From positions 748,753 to 812,752 of the forward strand of contig KV419395.1 of NCBI GenBank assembly GCA_001630475.1: a stretch of 64,000 bases of DNA, written 5' to 3'. This document shows, piece by piece, positions 46,011 to 57,795 of the stretch. Source of the DNA: Sistotremastrum niveocremeum HHB9708 (lineage: Eukaryota > Basidiomycota > Agaricomycetes > Sistotremastrales > Sistotremastraceae). The notes under the pieces are model-generated. The model saw nothing but the letters and a program-made list of their open reading frames with translations. It was not told the DNA's origin and searched no databases. Numbering within the stretch: position 1 is the stretch's first letter; the number at the start of each line of letters is the position of its first letter. The position numbers and the translations under genes were made by a program.

Positions 46011-48958
46011 ATGTCTCCTTCCAAAAGACCGGCCACCACCTCCTCAGGCTCGCCCGCCAAACGACCCAGGCAGGGCGACCTGCTCTCCTTCTTCTCGCCA
46101 CCGTCTGCGCGTGTCGCCTCTGTCATCGTCATCGACGACGACGACGAGCCTTCGCCTCCACCGTCAAAACGCACGGAACCAGGCCGACTCCCTGCTGATC
46201 CATTCTCCATAAAGCCTGTCCAGGTCGCCGTCCCGAATGCTCAGGCTAGCAACGCGTTGCTGCCCTTGCCTTCTTTGACAGACGATCCACTCGTCTTTGC
46301 TCTCCCACCCTGTCCATGGGCGACTCTTTCATCCGCACCTTATGCATTCCTCGCCCATACACTCGCCTCGCTCGCCGAAACGCGTTCCAGGATCACCATC
46401 CTCAACGTCCTCACCAATTCATTACGCATATTGTCGCGATATGATCCACCCTCGCTCCTTCCATCCATCTATCTCCTTTCAAACTCCCTCTCTCCTCCTT
46501 ATGACCCTCTCGAACTTAATCTGGGTCCCAGCATCATTTCGCGTGCAATCCAAAATGTATCTGGTCTCTCCCCTGCTGCCCTCAAAAAACTATACACGTC
46601 AACAGGCGACCCTGGCGACGTCGCCTTCGCTGCAAAAGCGGCCGTCAGAACGCTCAAACCTCATCCCCTCCTCTTGATTTCCGCCGTATACAGCGCACTT
46701 CAATCGATCGCCCGAGCTTCTGGCACTGGCGCCGTCAAGCAGCGCCAGTCTATTGCAGAAAAGCTTCTCCTGTCTGCCAAGGGCGAGGAAGCGCGATACA
46801 TTGCCAGAACGCTCTCTCAACACATCCGAGTAGGAGCCACGCGCACCACCGTACTCACTGCTCTCGCCCGCGCTCTCGTCTTGACCCCTCCTGCTTCCAT
46901 ACCTACCTCTTCCGACCACGAATCGCCTTTTTATGCCTCGCCAGCCGATCTCATCGCGGTCAAACCCCTTCCAGTCAAAGGCAAAGGGAAGGCTTCGGCA
47001 CCTCCGGACCCTGTCCGAGAGTCTATCTTGATCAAGTTCGCGCGATCCGAGGCTTTGATTAAACAAGTCTTTGTTCAGCATCCGAACTATGACCATATCC
47101 TCGATGCCATCCTCAACGGGGGCTTGGAGAACCTCGCCGAGCGCGTTCCCTTGACTGTCGGTATGTGTTGGGATGCCAACTAATCGTCTGGCTGTCAGAC
47201 TAAAATGGTTTCCTAGGCATCCCTCTCCACCACACGCTTGGATCCCCGTCTAGATCGCTCGACGAAGTTTATGAGCGTCTGGGAGATCTCCCTTTCGTTG
47301 CCGAGTTCAAGTATGACGGGCAACGCGCTCAGATTCATGCATTTCGCGACTCGTTGTCTCAGAAAACGACAATCAAGTTGTTTAGTCGTCATTTAGAAGA
47401 CATGACCCTGAAGGTCAGATTGCATGATCGTTCCTTTCATTTCATTAATTTCCGTTCGACCATTATAGTACCCAGATATATGCGCCCTGGTGGAGCTCAT
47501 ACTCGGTCGCTCTCAAATCAACTCTTTCATAATCGATGCCGAAATCGTAGCTATTGATACCGCGACAGGCGACTTACAATCGTTCCAAACACTTTCAAAC
47601 CGACCCCGCAAGGACGTTCAATTGAAAGACGTCAAAGTGAGCGTTTGTGTGTATGCATTTGATTTGATGTACCTTGATGGAACGGTAAGTCTCAAATTCC
47701 GTCAGGGGAACGCTGGCGTTAATCATTTCTTCTAGGTCCTGCTGAAAGAGCCGTTTCGCCGTCGCCGCGAACTTTTGCGAAACACTTTTCCGCCACTCGT
47801 TCCTGATCAAGTCAATGTGGCTCGTTTGGATCATGTAGAAAGTATCGAGAGCGAGGTTGGTCGGTCGGTCGTGGAGGAATTTTGGCAGCAGGCGGTGGAC
47901 GGAAAATCAGAGGGTTTAATGATCAAGGTGTGCCTGAAATGTCATTAGCAGAGAGCTAGTTCGTAACCTGCCGGCATCCAGTTACTCGATACCGGAACTG
48001 TGATTGAGGAGGACGTAAGTAAAGGCAAGACAAGACGTAAGCCGCTGCCGGCAACCTATGAACCTGGTGAGTATTCATCGAGTTCTTTTGATTAAGTTTC
48101 TCATCCCTGAGGTACAGACAAAAGGACGCTGGCGTGGATCAAGCTGAAGAAAGACTACGTTACTGGATTGGGAGATAGTCTTGACGTAGTGCCTATTGGA
48201 GCGTGGCATGGAAACGGTCGAAAAGCCGCGTGGTGGAGCCCCGTTCTATTAGGATTGTGGGACGAGGGACAGGGCAGGTTGGTTGCCGTGTGTAAATGCA
48301 TGTCAGGTGAGATCTCGTCAATCTCTGCCCATCCGGGAAGATAGTACTTTATCTTGTCACGGATCTGATCGGAACTCTAATTTAGGCTTCTCGGACGCCT
48401 TCTACAAAGTAGGCTAGATTGATCGCCATTCGGATGCATCACCTCTCATATTCGTGCTCTAGGCCTTGAACGAGCGATATCCAGCTAATTCGGAGACCTG
48501 TTCGCCCAGTCCGTTGTGGGATGTCGAGACTGGTGGTTCGTACTGGCTTTTATTTTTATTATTCTCTTGATGAAGTTTGCGGACAGGGTTCAGTCCGTCT
48601 GTTTACTTCAAGCCTATGGAAGTTTGGGAGATTCGAGGCGCCGAGTACGTCTGCTGACAAACACCCGGATATTCATTCTCAACGTTCTTGATACAGTATA
48701 ACGCAGAGCCCTGTATCCACAGCAGCGCTCGGCTTGGTATCGCAAGATCGTGGCTTGAGCCTCAGATTCCCACGATTCATCAGAGTCCGTGATGACAAGG
48801 GAATTACGAACGCCAACACTCCGGAGTTTCTGGTACGCTTGTGGAAAACTCAGGAAGCTCGGGGCAAGAAGGTCGTGGCGGGCGTAGACGACGGCGATCT
48901 GGTTGACGTAGACATGTCAGATAATGGGGACGATGAGGGCGACAGCAATGAAGAATAA
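46011..48958 (+). CDS. CDC9: ATP-dependent DNA ligase I (Cdc9/Lig1)
   Basis: This nuclear ligase seals Okazaki fragments and repair nicks. The start MSPSKRPATTSSGSPAKRPR leads straight to QGDLLSFF, a PCNA-binding PIP box (residues about 21-28), and an acidic linker. The ligase N-terminal domain follows (LNLGPSIISRAIQNVSGLSP, AEKLLLSAKGEEARYIARTL, HIRVGATRTTVLTALARALV). The catalytic core gives PLHHTLGSPSRSLDEV, FVAEFKYDGQRAQIH (Lys near residue 415 takes AMP), IKLFSRHLEDMT, FIIDAEIVAID, AFDLMYLDG, EGLMIKLLDTG, LAWIKLKKDYVTGLGDSLDV, and the OB fold with SVYFKPMEVWEIRGADITQS, RFPRFIRVRDDK, ending in an acidic tail. All nucleotidyl-transferase motifs are intact over about ten introns. Confidence 0.95.
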
Positions 48959-49023
48959 ATGAGCCGCAGAATGGATGAGACCTGTCAACGGCAACTGCCG
49001 CACCTGTGTGTCTCGTCACGACA

Positions 49024-49996
49024 ATGAATGCCCTGCTGCGATGTGTGCTGGTCGTTCTGAGCGTCGTGGCCTGTGTTGTGTGTGCTGATGAGACGGTAGA
49101 AGATGCAGGTTAGGCTGATATGACCCGTAATGGGTTTATTGCTTTCTTTGATAACACGGTGTTCTTCCAGCACGATTCGCGAGGGAACTGGTTGATCAGT
49201 CTCGCGAGAGCATCGGTACTATTGCGACGATCTTCCCGTCCGACAATTCAAAGCTTGCGAGTTAGTCCTAATCAGGCCCACCTTCGCTCAACGTCATGTT
49301 AATATTCAAAGCCACCAGATCGGCCTTTTTCGCTGCCGGAGTATTACGCCAGGTCTGTCTCCATGCCACACCATTGAGCGCTGAGCCTTCCTTTTGACAC
49401 AAGCGCCAACTTTGACATGCTATAGCTGTTTTACAAATGGATCACTGGCCCTCCTCCTCTTTCCGATCAGTCGGACCGCACAGAACATCCAACGGTCTTC
49501 CAATCATTCCGCCACATTCACTATGTGGGCAGACCCGCCCGCTTCGTCCAGGGCTCGTGTTGCGCTCATAGGTAGTGTCACCCCTGTTCCGACAGGGTCT
49601 TATGAACAAGATGGTATTGATCGTTGCTTTGTGAAACGCCACCCGGACGCTCGAGGCTGGGTCCCTGACGCAAAGCATGCACCACATCTGGTAGGTTTCT
49701 CGTATTCAATTTAGACTTCACAAAGCGCTCATGGCGTCACTTCAGTCTTATTGGGCGAGATTCGACCCTGAGGCATGTCGATCACCACCTTTATTGTCTT
49801 GCTTGCTAAACTCGCACACAGGAAGTCTATTACGTCGGAGGTTTTGGAAGGTCAGTCGGTATTCTCAAATTTCCGTCAGCTGATATCCAATTCGCGTTAA
49901 TCTAGCGAACATTTCATTGGAACCATCCCTCTAGATTTGTATCAGAAATCAGGGATCGAACCCAATAGGCACTTCCGCATGCAGCCCAGTCTATAG
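49024..49996 (+). CDS. Secreted CREG-like FMN-binding split-barrel protein
   Basis: This belongs to the CREG / pyridoxamine 5'-phosphate oxidase-like fold group. The first exon MNALLRCVLVVLSVVACVVC is a signal peptide. Later exons give FARELVDQSRESIGTIATIF, RPFSLPEYYA|SCFTNGSLALLLFP, ISRTAQNIQRSSNHSATFTM, SRARVALIGSVTPVPTG, CFVKRHPDARGWVP and SYWARFDPEEVYYVGGFGS, then EHFIGTIPLDLYQ. The order matches animal CREG1 (PISRNxQNI, RVxLxGxxxxV, HPDA, VYWIGGFGxxxYIGxIP). CREG proteins lost flavin chemistry and act in the secretory or lysosomal path; activity here is unknown. The start lies only 65 bp after the DNA ligase stop, so its promoter must overlap the ligase 3' end. Confidence 0.8.
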
Positions 49997-50235
49997 GTAA
50001 TGTGGGATCGCTGACCCTTTTTGCTTGCTAGGTCTGATCCGTGCACGGACCGTAGAAGACCATCCCTAGTTTCATTATGTTCCATTTGTGGATTGCAGTC
50101 CCTTCTCTCCGATCTCGGACTGAGTGATGTACAATTATTTCAAATCGGAATGTACAATAGCTTTTTGAACGCTGAATAACCATGTCATCGTTCTTCGATT
50201 TGTCCCATTGTCTGTTGCCCTTACCAAAAACCTGC

Positions 50236-51812
50236 TCAGGCGATCATTGTCAACAAGGTCGAATGCAGTGCGCCTAGCTCTTCCCGATCCTGACGATCCG
50301 AGTTTTGAGGACCAAACAGATCATCGATTCGCGTTCGAAGCTGAGCGTAGTCCAAAATTTCCATCGATGGATGATTGGGACGTCGTTTTCGTTTGTAGAG
50401 CATCACATATGCAGAAATTAAATGATATCTGAAGTGCTGCGAGCGTAGATAGGGTTCAGGTTCTCGAGGGGGAGGAATATCAAGCAATTTGATAAAATCT
50501 GAAGGTGATGGGAGCGCAAAAGGCGTTGTTTTGGGCCCTGTCGTCGACGGAGCTGGTTGGCTTTCAGACGGAATATCTTGTGCACGTCTGCTGGCAGCCG
50601 TCGGACGAGCTCTGGGATTCGGTCTCGCAGCAGCTGAGGCCGTCTGAGATGGTTTACCCATGAAACTCGTGATGTAATACGAACAAAGCGCGATCTTGAA
50701 GTTCAGATGTTGGTGGCTTATGAGACTGAGGAAAGTGAATAGCCTAGCAGGCGAGAGTTTTGTAAGGTGAACACATGCCAACTGTAATAGTTGAGTGTCC
50801 AATATCATAGAGGCGGACGCGAGATTAACAAGCTGAAGGTGATAAAGCGTATGTGAGAAGGTTTTATTTGTAGCACAAGGTGGGATCCTCACTAATGACA
50901 AGAGCCTGGAGCTTAACATCGATCTATTCTCGAAATCGATCTGTTTGGCGATCTCATTGTTATTCACCCCCTCGGAATAGCACGAAAATAAAACATTCAA
51001 TGGAACGGTCACATCCCAACGAAGGCCTGTCCCTGTTCTTGGTGCAGGGACCTGCTGTAAGAGCAGTGGAGAGTATTTGTCGCCTATAAATCTTTTAGCG
51101 TACATCAAAGGGCGCCAACGAAGACATACCAGCTGATGCCTCGTTCAAGGCCTCGTCTTTCTCCCACATATTCAGGAGCCATTCGAAGACGCCCCACGCA
51201 TACTTCCCTACAGCACGGCTTTGGGGATCCCCGTGACTCTCGAAATCCTCATCGTCAGAGTATTCACTGCCATCTGCCTTTGTGATGAATCCAGCCGCGA
51301 GCCACGCCCAACAATCCTTTGCATTGAAAGCAATACTCGCTTGTCGTTTGAAGTCTGAATCGTAATCGTCCTCATTCAGCGGTTTTGGCTTTTCTTGGGT
51401 GAGCGGATGACACGGCAGGCCTTGCATTAACGAGGCTGGGTCATTCGTGCGGCAATACGCCTGTAACAGGTCCAACGCCTCTTGAGTCGCTTTGACTGGA
51501 GGGATCACTTGTGCTTTTTGACGATCTTGCAACTTTTGTGGAGAGGCCATCAAAGGTCTAGAGACAACTTTGGGCGGAGGGGGATGAAGAGCGATATAAA
51601 CTAGCTCAGACATATGAAGACTGCCTTTAAAACGTCAGCCTGCCACCCAGTGGTAGTACCAGAGACCTTACTGACGGGGATGGTTTTGAGTGAGGCGAAC
51701 GAAGGCTGTCCAGATGGTGTATCCCAGTACTGAAATGTCCCTCTGAAAAGCAGCTGTCCACTGTCGCGCCGAGTCTGAGCGCGTTTTCTCTTTCAATCAT
51801 TGGACGCGACAT
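50236..51812 (-). CDS. Unassigned conserved-looking protein
   Basis: Two large exons are clear. One gives RQWTAAFQRDISVLGYTIWT with RLTQNHPRSLHMSELVYIAL, then KATQEALDLLQAYCRTNDPA, AFNAKDCWAWLAAGFITKAD, YAWGVFEWLLNMWEKDEAL. The other gives KYSPLLLQQVPAPRTGTGLR, VNNNEIAKQIDFENRSMLSS, PSPSDFIKLLDIPPPREPEP, YLRSQHFRYHLISAYVMLYK and ILDYAQLRTRIDDLFG up to TGA at 50236. It appears mainly helical and soluble, about 450 residues. The start is uncertain: ATG 51812 needs an unusually short first intron (about 31 bp), while ATG 51613 lies inside the conserved-looking part. No domain family was recognised. It is head-to-head with BolA. Confidence 0.6.
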
Positions 51813-51860
51813 GGTAGTCGGTGGCTTCGTGAAAGTTGAAGCTCGGGCGCGTCGTGTATT
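51813..51860. promoter_or_regulatory. Short divergent promoter, unassigned gene / BolA
   Basis: If the minus-strand gene starts at 51812, only 48 bp separate the two ATGs. The stretch is GC-rich around GGGCGCGTCGTG (51845-51856) and lacks TATA. If the gene starts at 51613 the gap is 247 bp. Confidence 0.4.
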
Positions 51861-52387
51861 ATGTTACCCCGACTCACTCGCCGTCTGCTGCGAACAATGT
51901 CACAACAGCCTATTCAATCTCCAGGGCCAGTCGAGTTATCTATTCGATCAAAGGTAAGGTGTTGTCTTTCTGCGGTGTATGTCTGACTCAATCGCCCGTA
52001 CAGCTCACGGCTCTGTTGCAGCCCACGGTGCTGACTATCTCGAACGATTCATGGCAACATCGACATCATGCGGCCATGAGAGAGCAAGACGGATCAAACC
52101 AGGAGACACGTCTGTCCACTATGTTTCGTTGTTGCATGACTAATACCGAGCATGAGGTGTATAGATTTCACAGTCAACGTCGTCTCCGAACAATTCAAGG
52201 GCAAGGTCCGTGAACACACTTTGATCTGTCGATTTTGATGAGTGACGGTCGTTTGATTCCTGAATAGAGCTCTATGCAACGCCACCGAATGATATATGCT
52301 GCCTTGTCAGACGAATTAGCTCAGGGCTTGCATGCTCTCTCACTAAAGACCAAGACTCCGGAAGAAGTACCTCCGTCAGAGTCATAA
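51861..52387 (+). CDS. BOL1: BolA-family protein, probably mitochondrial
   Basis: This small partner of monothiol glutaredoxins acts in Fe-S cluster supply. The start [17 protein letters not shown] is Arg-rich without acids, a likely mitochondrial presequence; the second Met (residue 13) could give a cytosolic form. Exons join as [53 protein letters not shown] and [20 protein letters not shown] with [13 protein letters not shown]. The invariant His of the helix-turn region (MQRHRMIYA) and the [H/C] loop (QHRHHA) are present. The stop is TAA at 52387. It is tail-to-tail with the TMEM135-like gene. Confidence 0.92.
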
Positions 52388-52558
52388 TAGCGAAGATACT
52401 TCCAAAATATTATGATTTACGAATTAGTCATCTAATTTTGACCACATGCCATGCTATTGCCATCGAAGCCTTCTCTATCTTGCGTCTTGCGGAATGTCGA
52501 AGAATTTTCGAGCGTAGAATCGGCGCCGCCGCTAGATCAGTCAAGGTCGACTCTGGAT

Positions 52559-54036
52559 CTATGCCTTATCAATCAAGTTCAATCCCATCCCGACGAAACC
52601 TGGAACTCTAGCGCCTTGCTTTCTCATCGAGGCGAGCTGGGCCCAGGCACCCGCAGCCAGTAATATCTCTCCGTATCTGGGGAGTTTTGAGTCACGATGA
52701 CAAAAGCAAACCGAGAGAAGATCGCATACTTGAGATGAATGCCGCCACTGCGTCTCCAGACATCCCATAGACAAAGAATAGACAATCTGGAGACATAAAG
52801 GGAGATTTCACCACGGCGCTGCGGAAGTAGTGCCAGAATCCAGAATGATGCTATGGAGCCAGAGAATAATAACCTGACAAGGCACATCAGAGCGATGCAT
52901 CCCACGCCTACGGAAATGGTTTACTGGTTTACGGCCGAAACATCGATGCCCAGATAACCCTGCGGCCCAACGAGCCTTTGAATAAGGCAACAACCGCCCC
53001 AAGCAGAATTGATACTGCGCAATGCATTCTAGCGCGGCGTACGTACGGGTATATAGCATACTTACCTGCCGACTACGAACGCTGTGTTCCTAAGTGTGGA
53101 GGTAAACCAAGATTTGAACACTTTTGTTGGGCTGCCGGGCCATGAGGTCAAAGAGTACGAGCAGAAAACGGGTGTTAAAACTAACTTTTTGGTTAAGTCT
53201 TTACGCCTCGTGAGGACGATCGTTAGGGCATTGAACCCGCCAACCCATTTGGCTGCTTTCAATGATTCGGTCAGCCATGCCTTGAGATATACCCTGAGAC
53301 AATTTGGGTCTGTTGGATGGAGCGTCGCGCAGTAGAGGTATTTATGACCCTTTTCATAGCCGTGTTCGGGTTGGTTTTGTGGGGAGAGGGGAAGCCAAGT
53401 GTCCCTGCTTAGGAACGCATGCAGCTGTTCATTCGACATGTAGGAAGGCGCATAGCTAGGATGCTATTGGACAGATTCAGTCTGAGGGAGTCACCTCGGG
53501 GTCAGAGATACGTACCCGTAGCAGCAAAGACTCATAGGTACGTGGAAATGACTTCCTATGCCTCAAAAACGACCAGAGCAATAAAGTATTGGCGACTGTG
53601 TTGAACCACCATATAGGGGGGAGATGTTTGTTCAGGGGGGATCGACGGACGCGTGCCTGAAGCGCAGAAGTGACTAGGTACATGGCCACTTCAAGCCGAA
53701 TGCCATGCGGGAGTAGCATGAGGAGCGGGGAGGACAGTACTTCCGCGACCTGGGCATTTTTTGATCGTAAAGAAGCATATACGGGGGGTAAAAGGGCAGG
53801 AAAAAGGGCAGTTTTGATAGACGACGGATCGGTGTAGTTTGCTGCAACGTCTAGGAGGCCAGGACTCGACTTTCTGGGTGTCGCGTCAATATCGGTGAGA
53901 GTGAGTCTAAAGCGGCCTACCTCCGACGACTGGACCGTGGAAGCAAACGGATGTTTTTGACAGAACCAACGATGGCAAGTGCATAGACAAAGGTCTTGAA
54001 GGTGGAAAGGCTTGTACTTTTGAGCTGGACAGCCAT
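52559..54036 (-). CDS. TMEM135-like multi-pass membrane protein
   Basis: The start is MAVQLKSTSLSTFKTFVYAL at 54036. Exons give SSPGLLDVAANYTDPSSIKT, LLPPVYASLRSK, LLPHGIRLEVAMYLVTSALQ, IWWFNTVANTLLLWSFLRHR, SFPRTYESLLLRYAPSYMSN, CATLHPTDPNCLRVYLKAWL, RMHCAVSILLGAVVALFKGS, CIALMCLVRLLFSGSIASFW, ISLYVSRLSILCLWDVWRRS and YGEILLAAGAWAQLASMRKQ, ending GLNLIDKA. The motif LHP-x-D-P-x-C plus alternating hydrophobic helices fits the fungal proteins related to TMEM135 (peroxisomal/mitochondrial membrane dynamics). About 420 residues. The family call rests on motif memory and pattern, so an uncharacterised fungal membrane protein remains possible. Confidence 0.6.
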
Positions 54037-55039
54037 GGCGGATGTGGGGAACGAGTGAACTACATGAACCACCGCCTTGCCGCATTCGGTAATCGTGCCA
54101 GGACTTGCATCGCCAAGTGGGGATACTCTGATCTTCTGCCTTCTTCTCCTCTCAGCCTGCGCCTTGCATGCTCACGCCCGAGATCATGCCTGGGCCGGCT
54201 GTTGGATATGGCGGTCGGCGACGGATGCAACGAGGACGCGTGGTGTGAAATGATATTGTGATTCACAAAACAAGCGATAAATTCGAGAAATACAGAACAA
54301 GATGACTAGGCTGGAACGTTGGATATCATCAGCTCGGCCGACTGGGCTGGCGCTGGCCTTCTCGCTGACTGCACCGCAGTGGACACAGACGGGATGCGAT
54401 GGAGCTCGGCATCCTCGGCTCCGACCACTTCCTTTTCAAACTCCGACCCTCTGACTCTTGCTCATTCGCAAGCCAAACACCCCACAACAACAAGTCACCG
54501 TTCCCGCCAGTCCTGATAGACTCCTATCGCCCGTCTTCGTCTTACCCAGCTCACACCCAAATCGCGCCCTTCTTAAGCTCCAGCTTGACTTCGACTTAAC
54601 GCTCTCGACCCCATCCCCAAAACCTTCGTTCGCCTCCGCCAACGAAGTAATCAGAGCAGTCTAAGCGCCAGCTAAGACTCTCTGATCTCTGCATCTTGGT
54701 CTGCCCAAGATGTTTTTCTCAACTCGAAACCCGCTGCTCATGTCCCAACAAACTCGCCTCGTCGCCTCGTCCGCTTCTTCCGACTCCTTTGCATCTATCT
54801 TTATCAACTTTGTGACCCCCATTGAAACTGATGTCCTACTTCGCTCGTCTGCAGTCGCCAATTGAAGCCCGACGTCATCCGACATCGAAGCCTTCAGTAG
54901 GCCTCCGCGGCTCTTTTTCTCCTTTCCACTTTTAAATCGCCACTCAGTCTCCAGCATCCACTGCATGCCCCTTTCGCCACCAATAATCGTGCGACAATAA
55001 TCTTCTTTTTTTTCTTCAACTCTTAGTCGCGTCCGAAAC
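54037..55039. other. Intergenic, 1 kb, C/T-rich leader of cyclin gene
   Basis: Divergent region between the TMEM135-like gene and the cyclin. The last 150 bp has long pyrimidine runs (TTCTTTTTTTTCTTCAAC at 55003-55020), typical of fungal transcription start regions. Short plus-strand frames at 54320-54660 lack protein-like features. Confidence 0.45.
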
Positions 55040-56531
55040 ATGCCAGCTGCCAAGGACTCTATTTCACATAGAGGAGCCAGCGCCGTTCGCACCGCGCACC
55101 GATATGCGCCCTATTCCCAATTGTCAACGGGCGGCCGCGATGCTGTGGCCGCCCCCCATGCTTCTCCCACTTCTCTCTCTCGATTTCAGTCCCAATCTCT
55201 CTCATATGTACCACCACCACCATCGGAAGCCTCCGTAGGCTCATCGCCGCTCTCGTCCGCATCCACCCTTACAACCTCCTCCTTTTCCGACTCCCCCGAA
55301 TCTGTTGTCGAACCGAGCACCCGCCATCGTTTATATCGCCCCGTTGGAAATAAGATCCTTCAACAGCGCAAACTGCGTTACTTGAATTCTCTCATCAGTG
55401 CGTCATCATCTATTGCCTGTGAAATATTTTCTTACGTTGGTTTTGTTGTCTCACAAAGACTTCACTTGCAAACTCCTAACCGATACATGGCCAACCCAGT
55501 CGATCCCTCCTGTCTTCCTACACGTGAATGGTGCATCGTTTGGTTATACCTCATCAACGGTTGGCATCCCGTACGAACAATACTGTTGCCCATCTGGACC
55601 GTCGGATCTTGCCGATGTCAAGCACTTCGTAATGGAGCTTCTTCGACGATCTCGGTCAACTTGCAATATCCTTCAAACTGCCTTGTGCTATTTGGAGGTT
55701 GTTCGTCAAAAAGTTCCGGAGTTGCAAAAGCTCGAACAAGATGGCATTGGCAGCCGTGGGGAGCAATATGACAAGGAAGAAGCCATTGTCTTGGATCCAA
55801 CGCTGTTTGAGAACGGAGTCCTTCAGGAACTAGGTGCGTGCGATCCCGTACCTTTCCGCCCTGTACTCAAATATGAGATAGGTTCTCGTCACCGCAAGAA
55901 GCCCGAAGCTCCCGGCACCCCCCTCCCTCCTCTCCCCTCGCCTCTCCTTTGCCCTCGCCGTACATTTATGGCATCACTGCTCCTTGCAACAAAGTTTGTT
56001 CAAGAAAAGTCCTATTCAAACCGCGCCTGGGCTAAGTTGTGTGGCATCGCTCCCCGGGAAGTTAGTCGGTGCGAGCGAACTCTCGGAGAGGCTCTCGGAT
56101 GGCGCCTGTGGGTCGGGAAAGAGACTGGATTCTCCTTCCCAGGTCTCGAATCCAGCTTCGGCAAGGAACCTTCGTTCGCTCAGATTTCTATGGACGGTAA
56201 ATTCCTCAAAGAGTCTACGTTGCCCGGTGGCCTCGCGTGGACCCCTACTCTCCGAATCCAAGAGCAAAGTCCATTGCCTTGTACACAACTTACCGTTGAT
56301 GCGCTCACCATTTCTCCGACACCATCCCTATCATCGTCGGCATGCCTATCTTCAGGGTCCAGCCAAAATCTTCCAACCCCCCAATCCACGTTCGTCTCGA
56401 ACGACCCCTTCTCACCTGCAAATCATGGGCATCGCAAGCATGCTCCTGCAAAGAACATGCATTATCCTGCAGTACAAGGTGATGAGGACGCTTTCGATAT
56501 GCGAGTGGTAACTGGCAACATTGCTGTTTGA
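55040..56531 (+). CDS. Pho85-type (PCL/Pho80-like) cyclin
   Basis: This cyclin likely partners a Pho85-type kinase. Exon 1 is MPAAKDSISHRGASAVRTAH with a Ser-rich stretch ending HRLYRPVGNKILQQRKLRYL at an intron (about 55398-55459). The cyclin fold follows: HFVMELLRRSRSTCNILQTA, LCYLEVVRQKVPELQKL, CPRRTFMASLLLATKFVQEK, SYSNRAWAKLCGIAPREVSR and CERTLGEALGWRLWVGK. KFxQDxxYSNxxWAxxxGL is typical of PCL cyclins, and basidiomycete relatives near yeast Pcl5 have CPRR before it. The C-terminal 130 residues are Ser/Pro-rich. Which Pho85 pathway it serves (phosphate, amino-acid control, cell cycle) is not visible. Confidence 0.85.
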
Positions 56532-57795
56532 CAATATCTTTCAGGAGTCCTTCTCTTTTCTTTTTCTTCAAGAACGTTAGTGACTGATTGTGGCTTGATA
56601 TGATATGCCTTATGCTTTCCTCTTATCTTTCACTCTCTCTTTTCCTCTTCTTTGTATACTTACCTTGCTTTTCTTTGTGCAGTCACCTTGTGTGATTGTA
56701 TGTTTTGCTTTATATATCTCATGTACCACTTGACTGAGAATATTACCTCCTTGACATATATAACTGTGAACTGAATCTTCTGTGATAAGTTGAGAGCAAA
56801 CTGTCCAGGTGCATCATATGAGTCAATCAATTTGCAGTCAAGTAACTCTTTCACTTGATCAATTTATTGTGATCGTGTTGCATTACTTCCGTGGACCTTT
56901 AGGGAAAGCCTACACTACCATAAGATAAACTCGGCTGCTGATAATCGCATGAAACAGGACGAGACGGATACTCGACCGTGCCTCGACGCGACGATACCAA
57001 AGCGCACAGCCAACCGTCCGTGATAGGATGAAATCGCTATTGAGATCGAGATCGCGATAGCTAACATTTTAACCCAAACAAAGAAGAAAAGCACACTAGC
57101 ACGTTTTGATGAGGCCAGTTGGGGTATGCGACGGACGAAATGTGGGGTTGATCACGGAATCGGTGCTCCCTACTGAGGCAAAGAACCGACGCACACTTGC
57201 TTCGTGATGGATTCAATTGAATGGGCCTTAAGGAGGATAATACACCGCATTTACGTTCTTGAGCTTGACGGTCGTTTGTCTTGGACTCCTGCTCCTCCTT
57301 GGACCGGAATCCCAAAACGGTAGACTTCCCGAGACATCATGCTGATGACCGCTACCTGTGATGCTCTAAGCTACACAATGACCGCTCGATGTCGAGGGGT
57401 CAGGATAATACCGTAAGGACCAGAAAGTTGACGCCGAGATTGAGATTGTAGTTGTTCGACCAAGCGTTTGACGTAGCCATACCAAGTGAAAAAGGTGATT
57501 GGCTCGACACCTCTCGTCTAGACTGGCCGCCATTGGCGCGTAGGCGTCCACTCGGAGCAGTCAGTTGTGCTGTATCTGCATGTAGTATTGATCGTGTGTA
57601 CACAAGGATAACGATAGAGGTGGATGGTGTGAAAGCTGAATTGCATTTAGGCGCCGAAACGAGCTCGCAGCTCTAGGGCCCATGCGCAACGTTGTGCTAG
57701 CTCACACGCTCAGATTCAAACCAGACACTCATTGTGACAGCCTATACTCCTAGACAATTCTTGTGCATCGGAACGGTGGGCATACTGCGGCTGAC
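56532..57795. other. Intergenic, 1.26 kb
   Basis: The first part is the T-rich 3' region of the cyclin gene with ATATATA runs (56710-56762). Short frames on both strands show no protein family. Promoter of the aspartic protease gene at the end. Confidence 0.45.

Noticed and set aside
54319-54664. Short plus-strand frames upstream of the cyclin as a small gene
   Set aside because: Several overlapping Ser/Pro-rich frames of similar length exist, which is typical of C/T-rich non-coding DNA.
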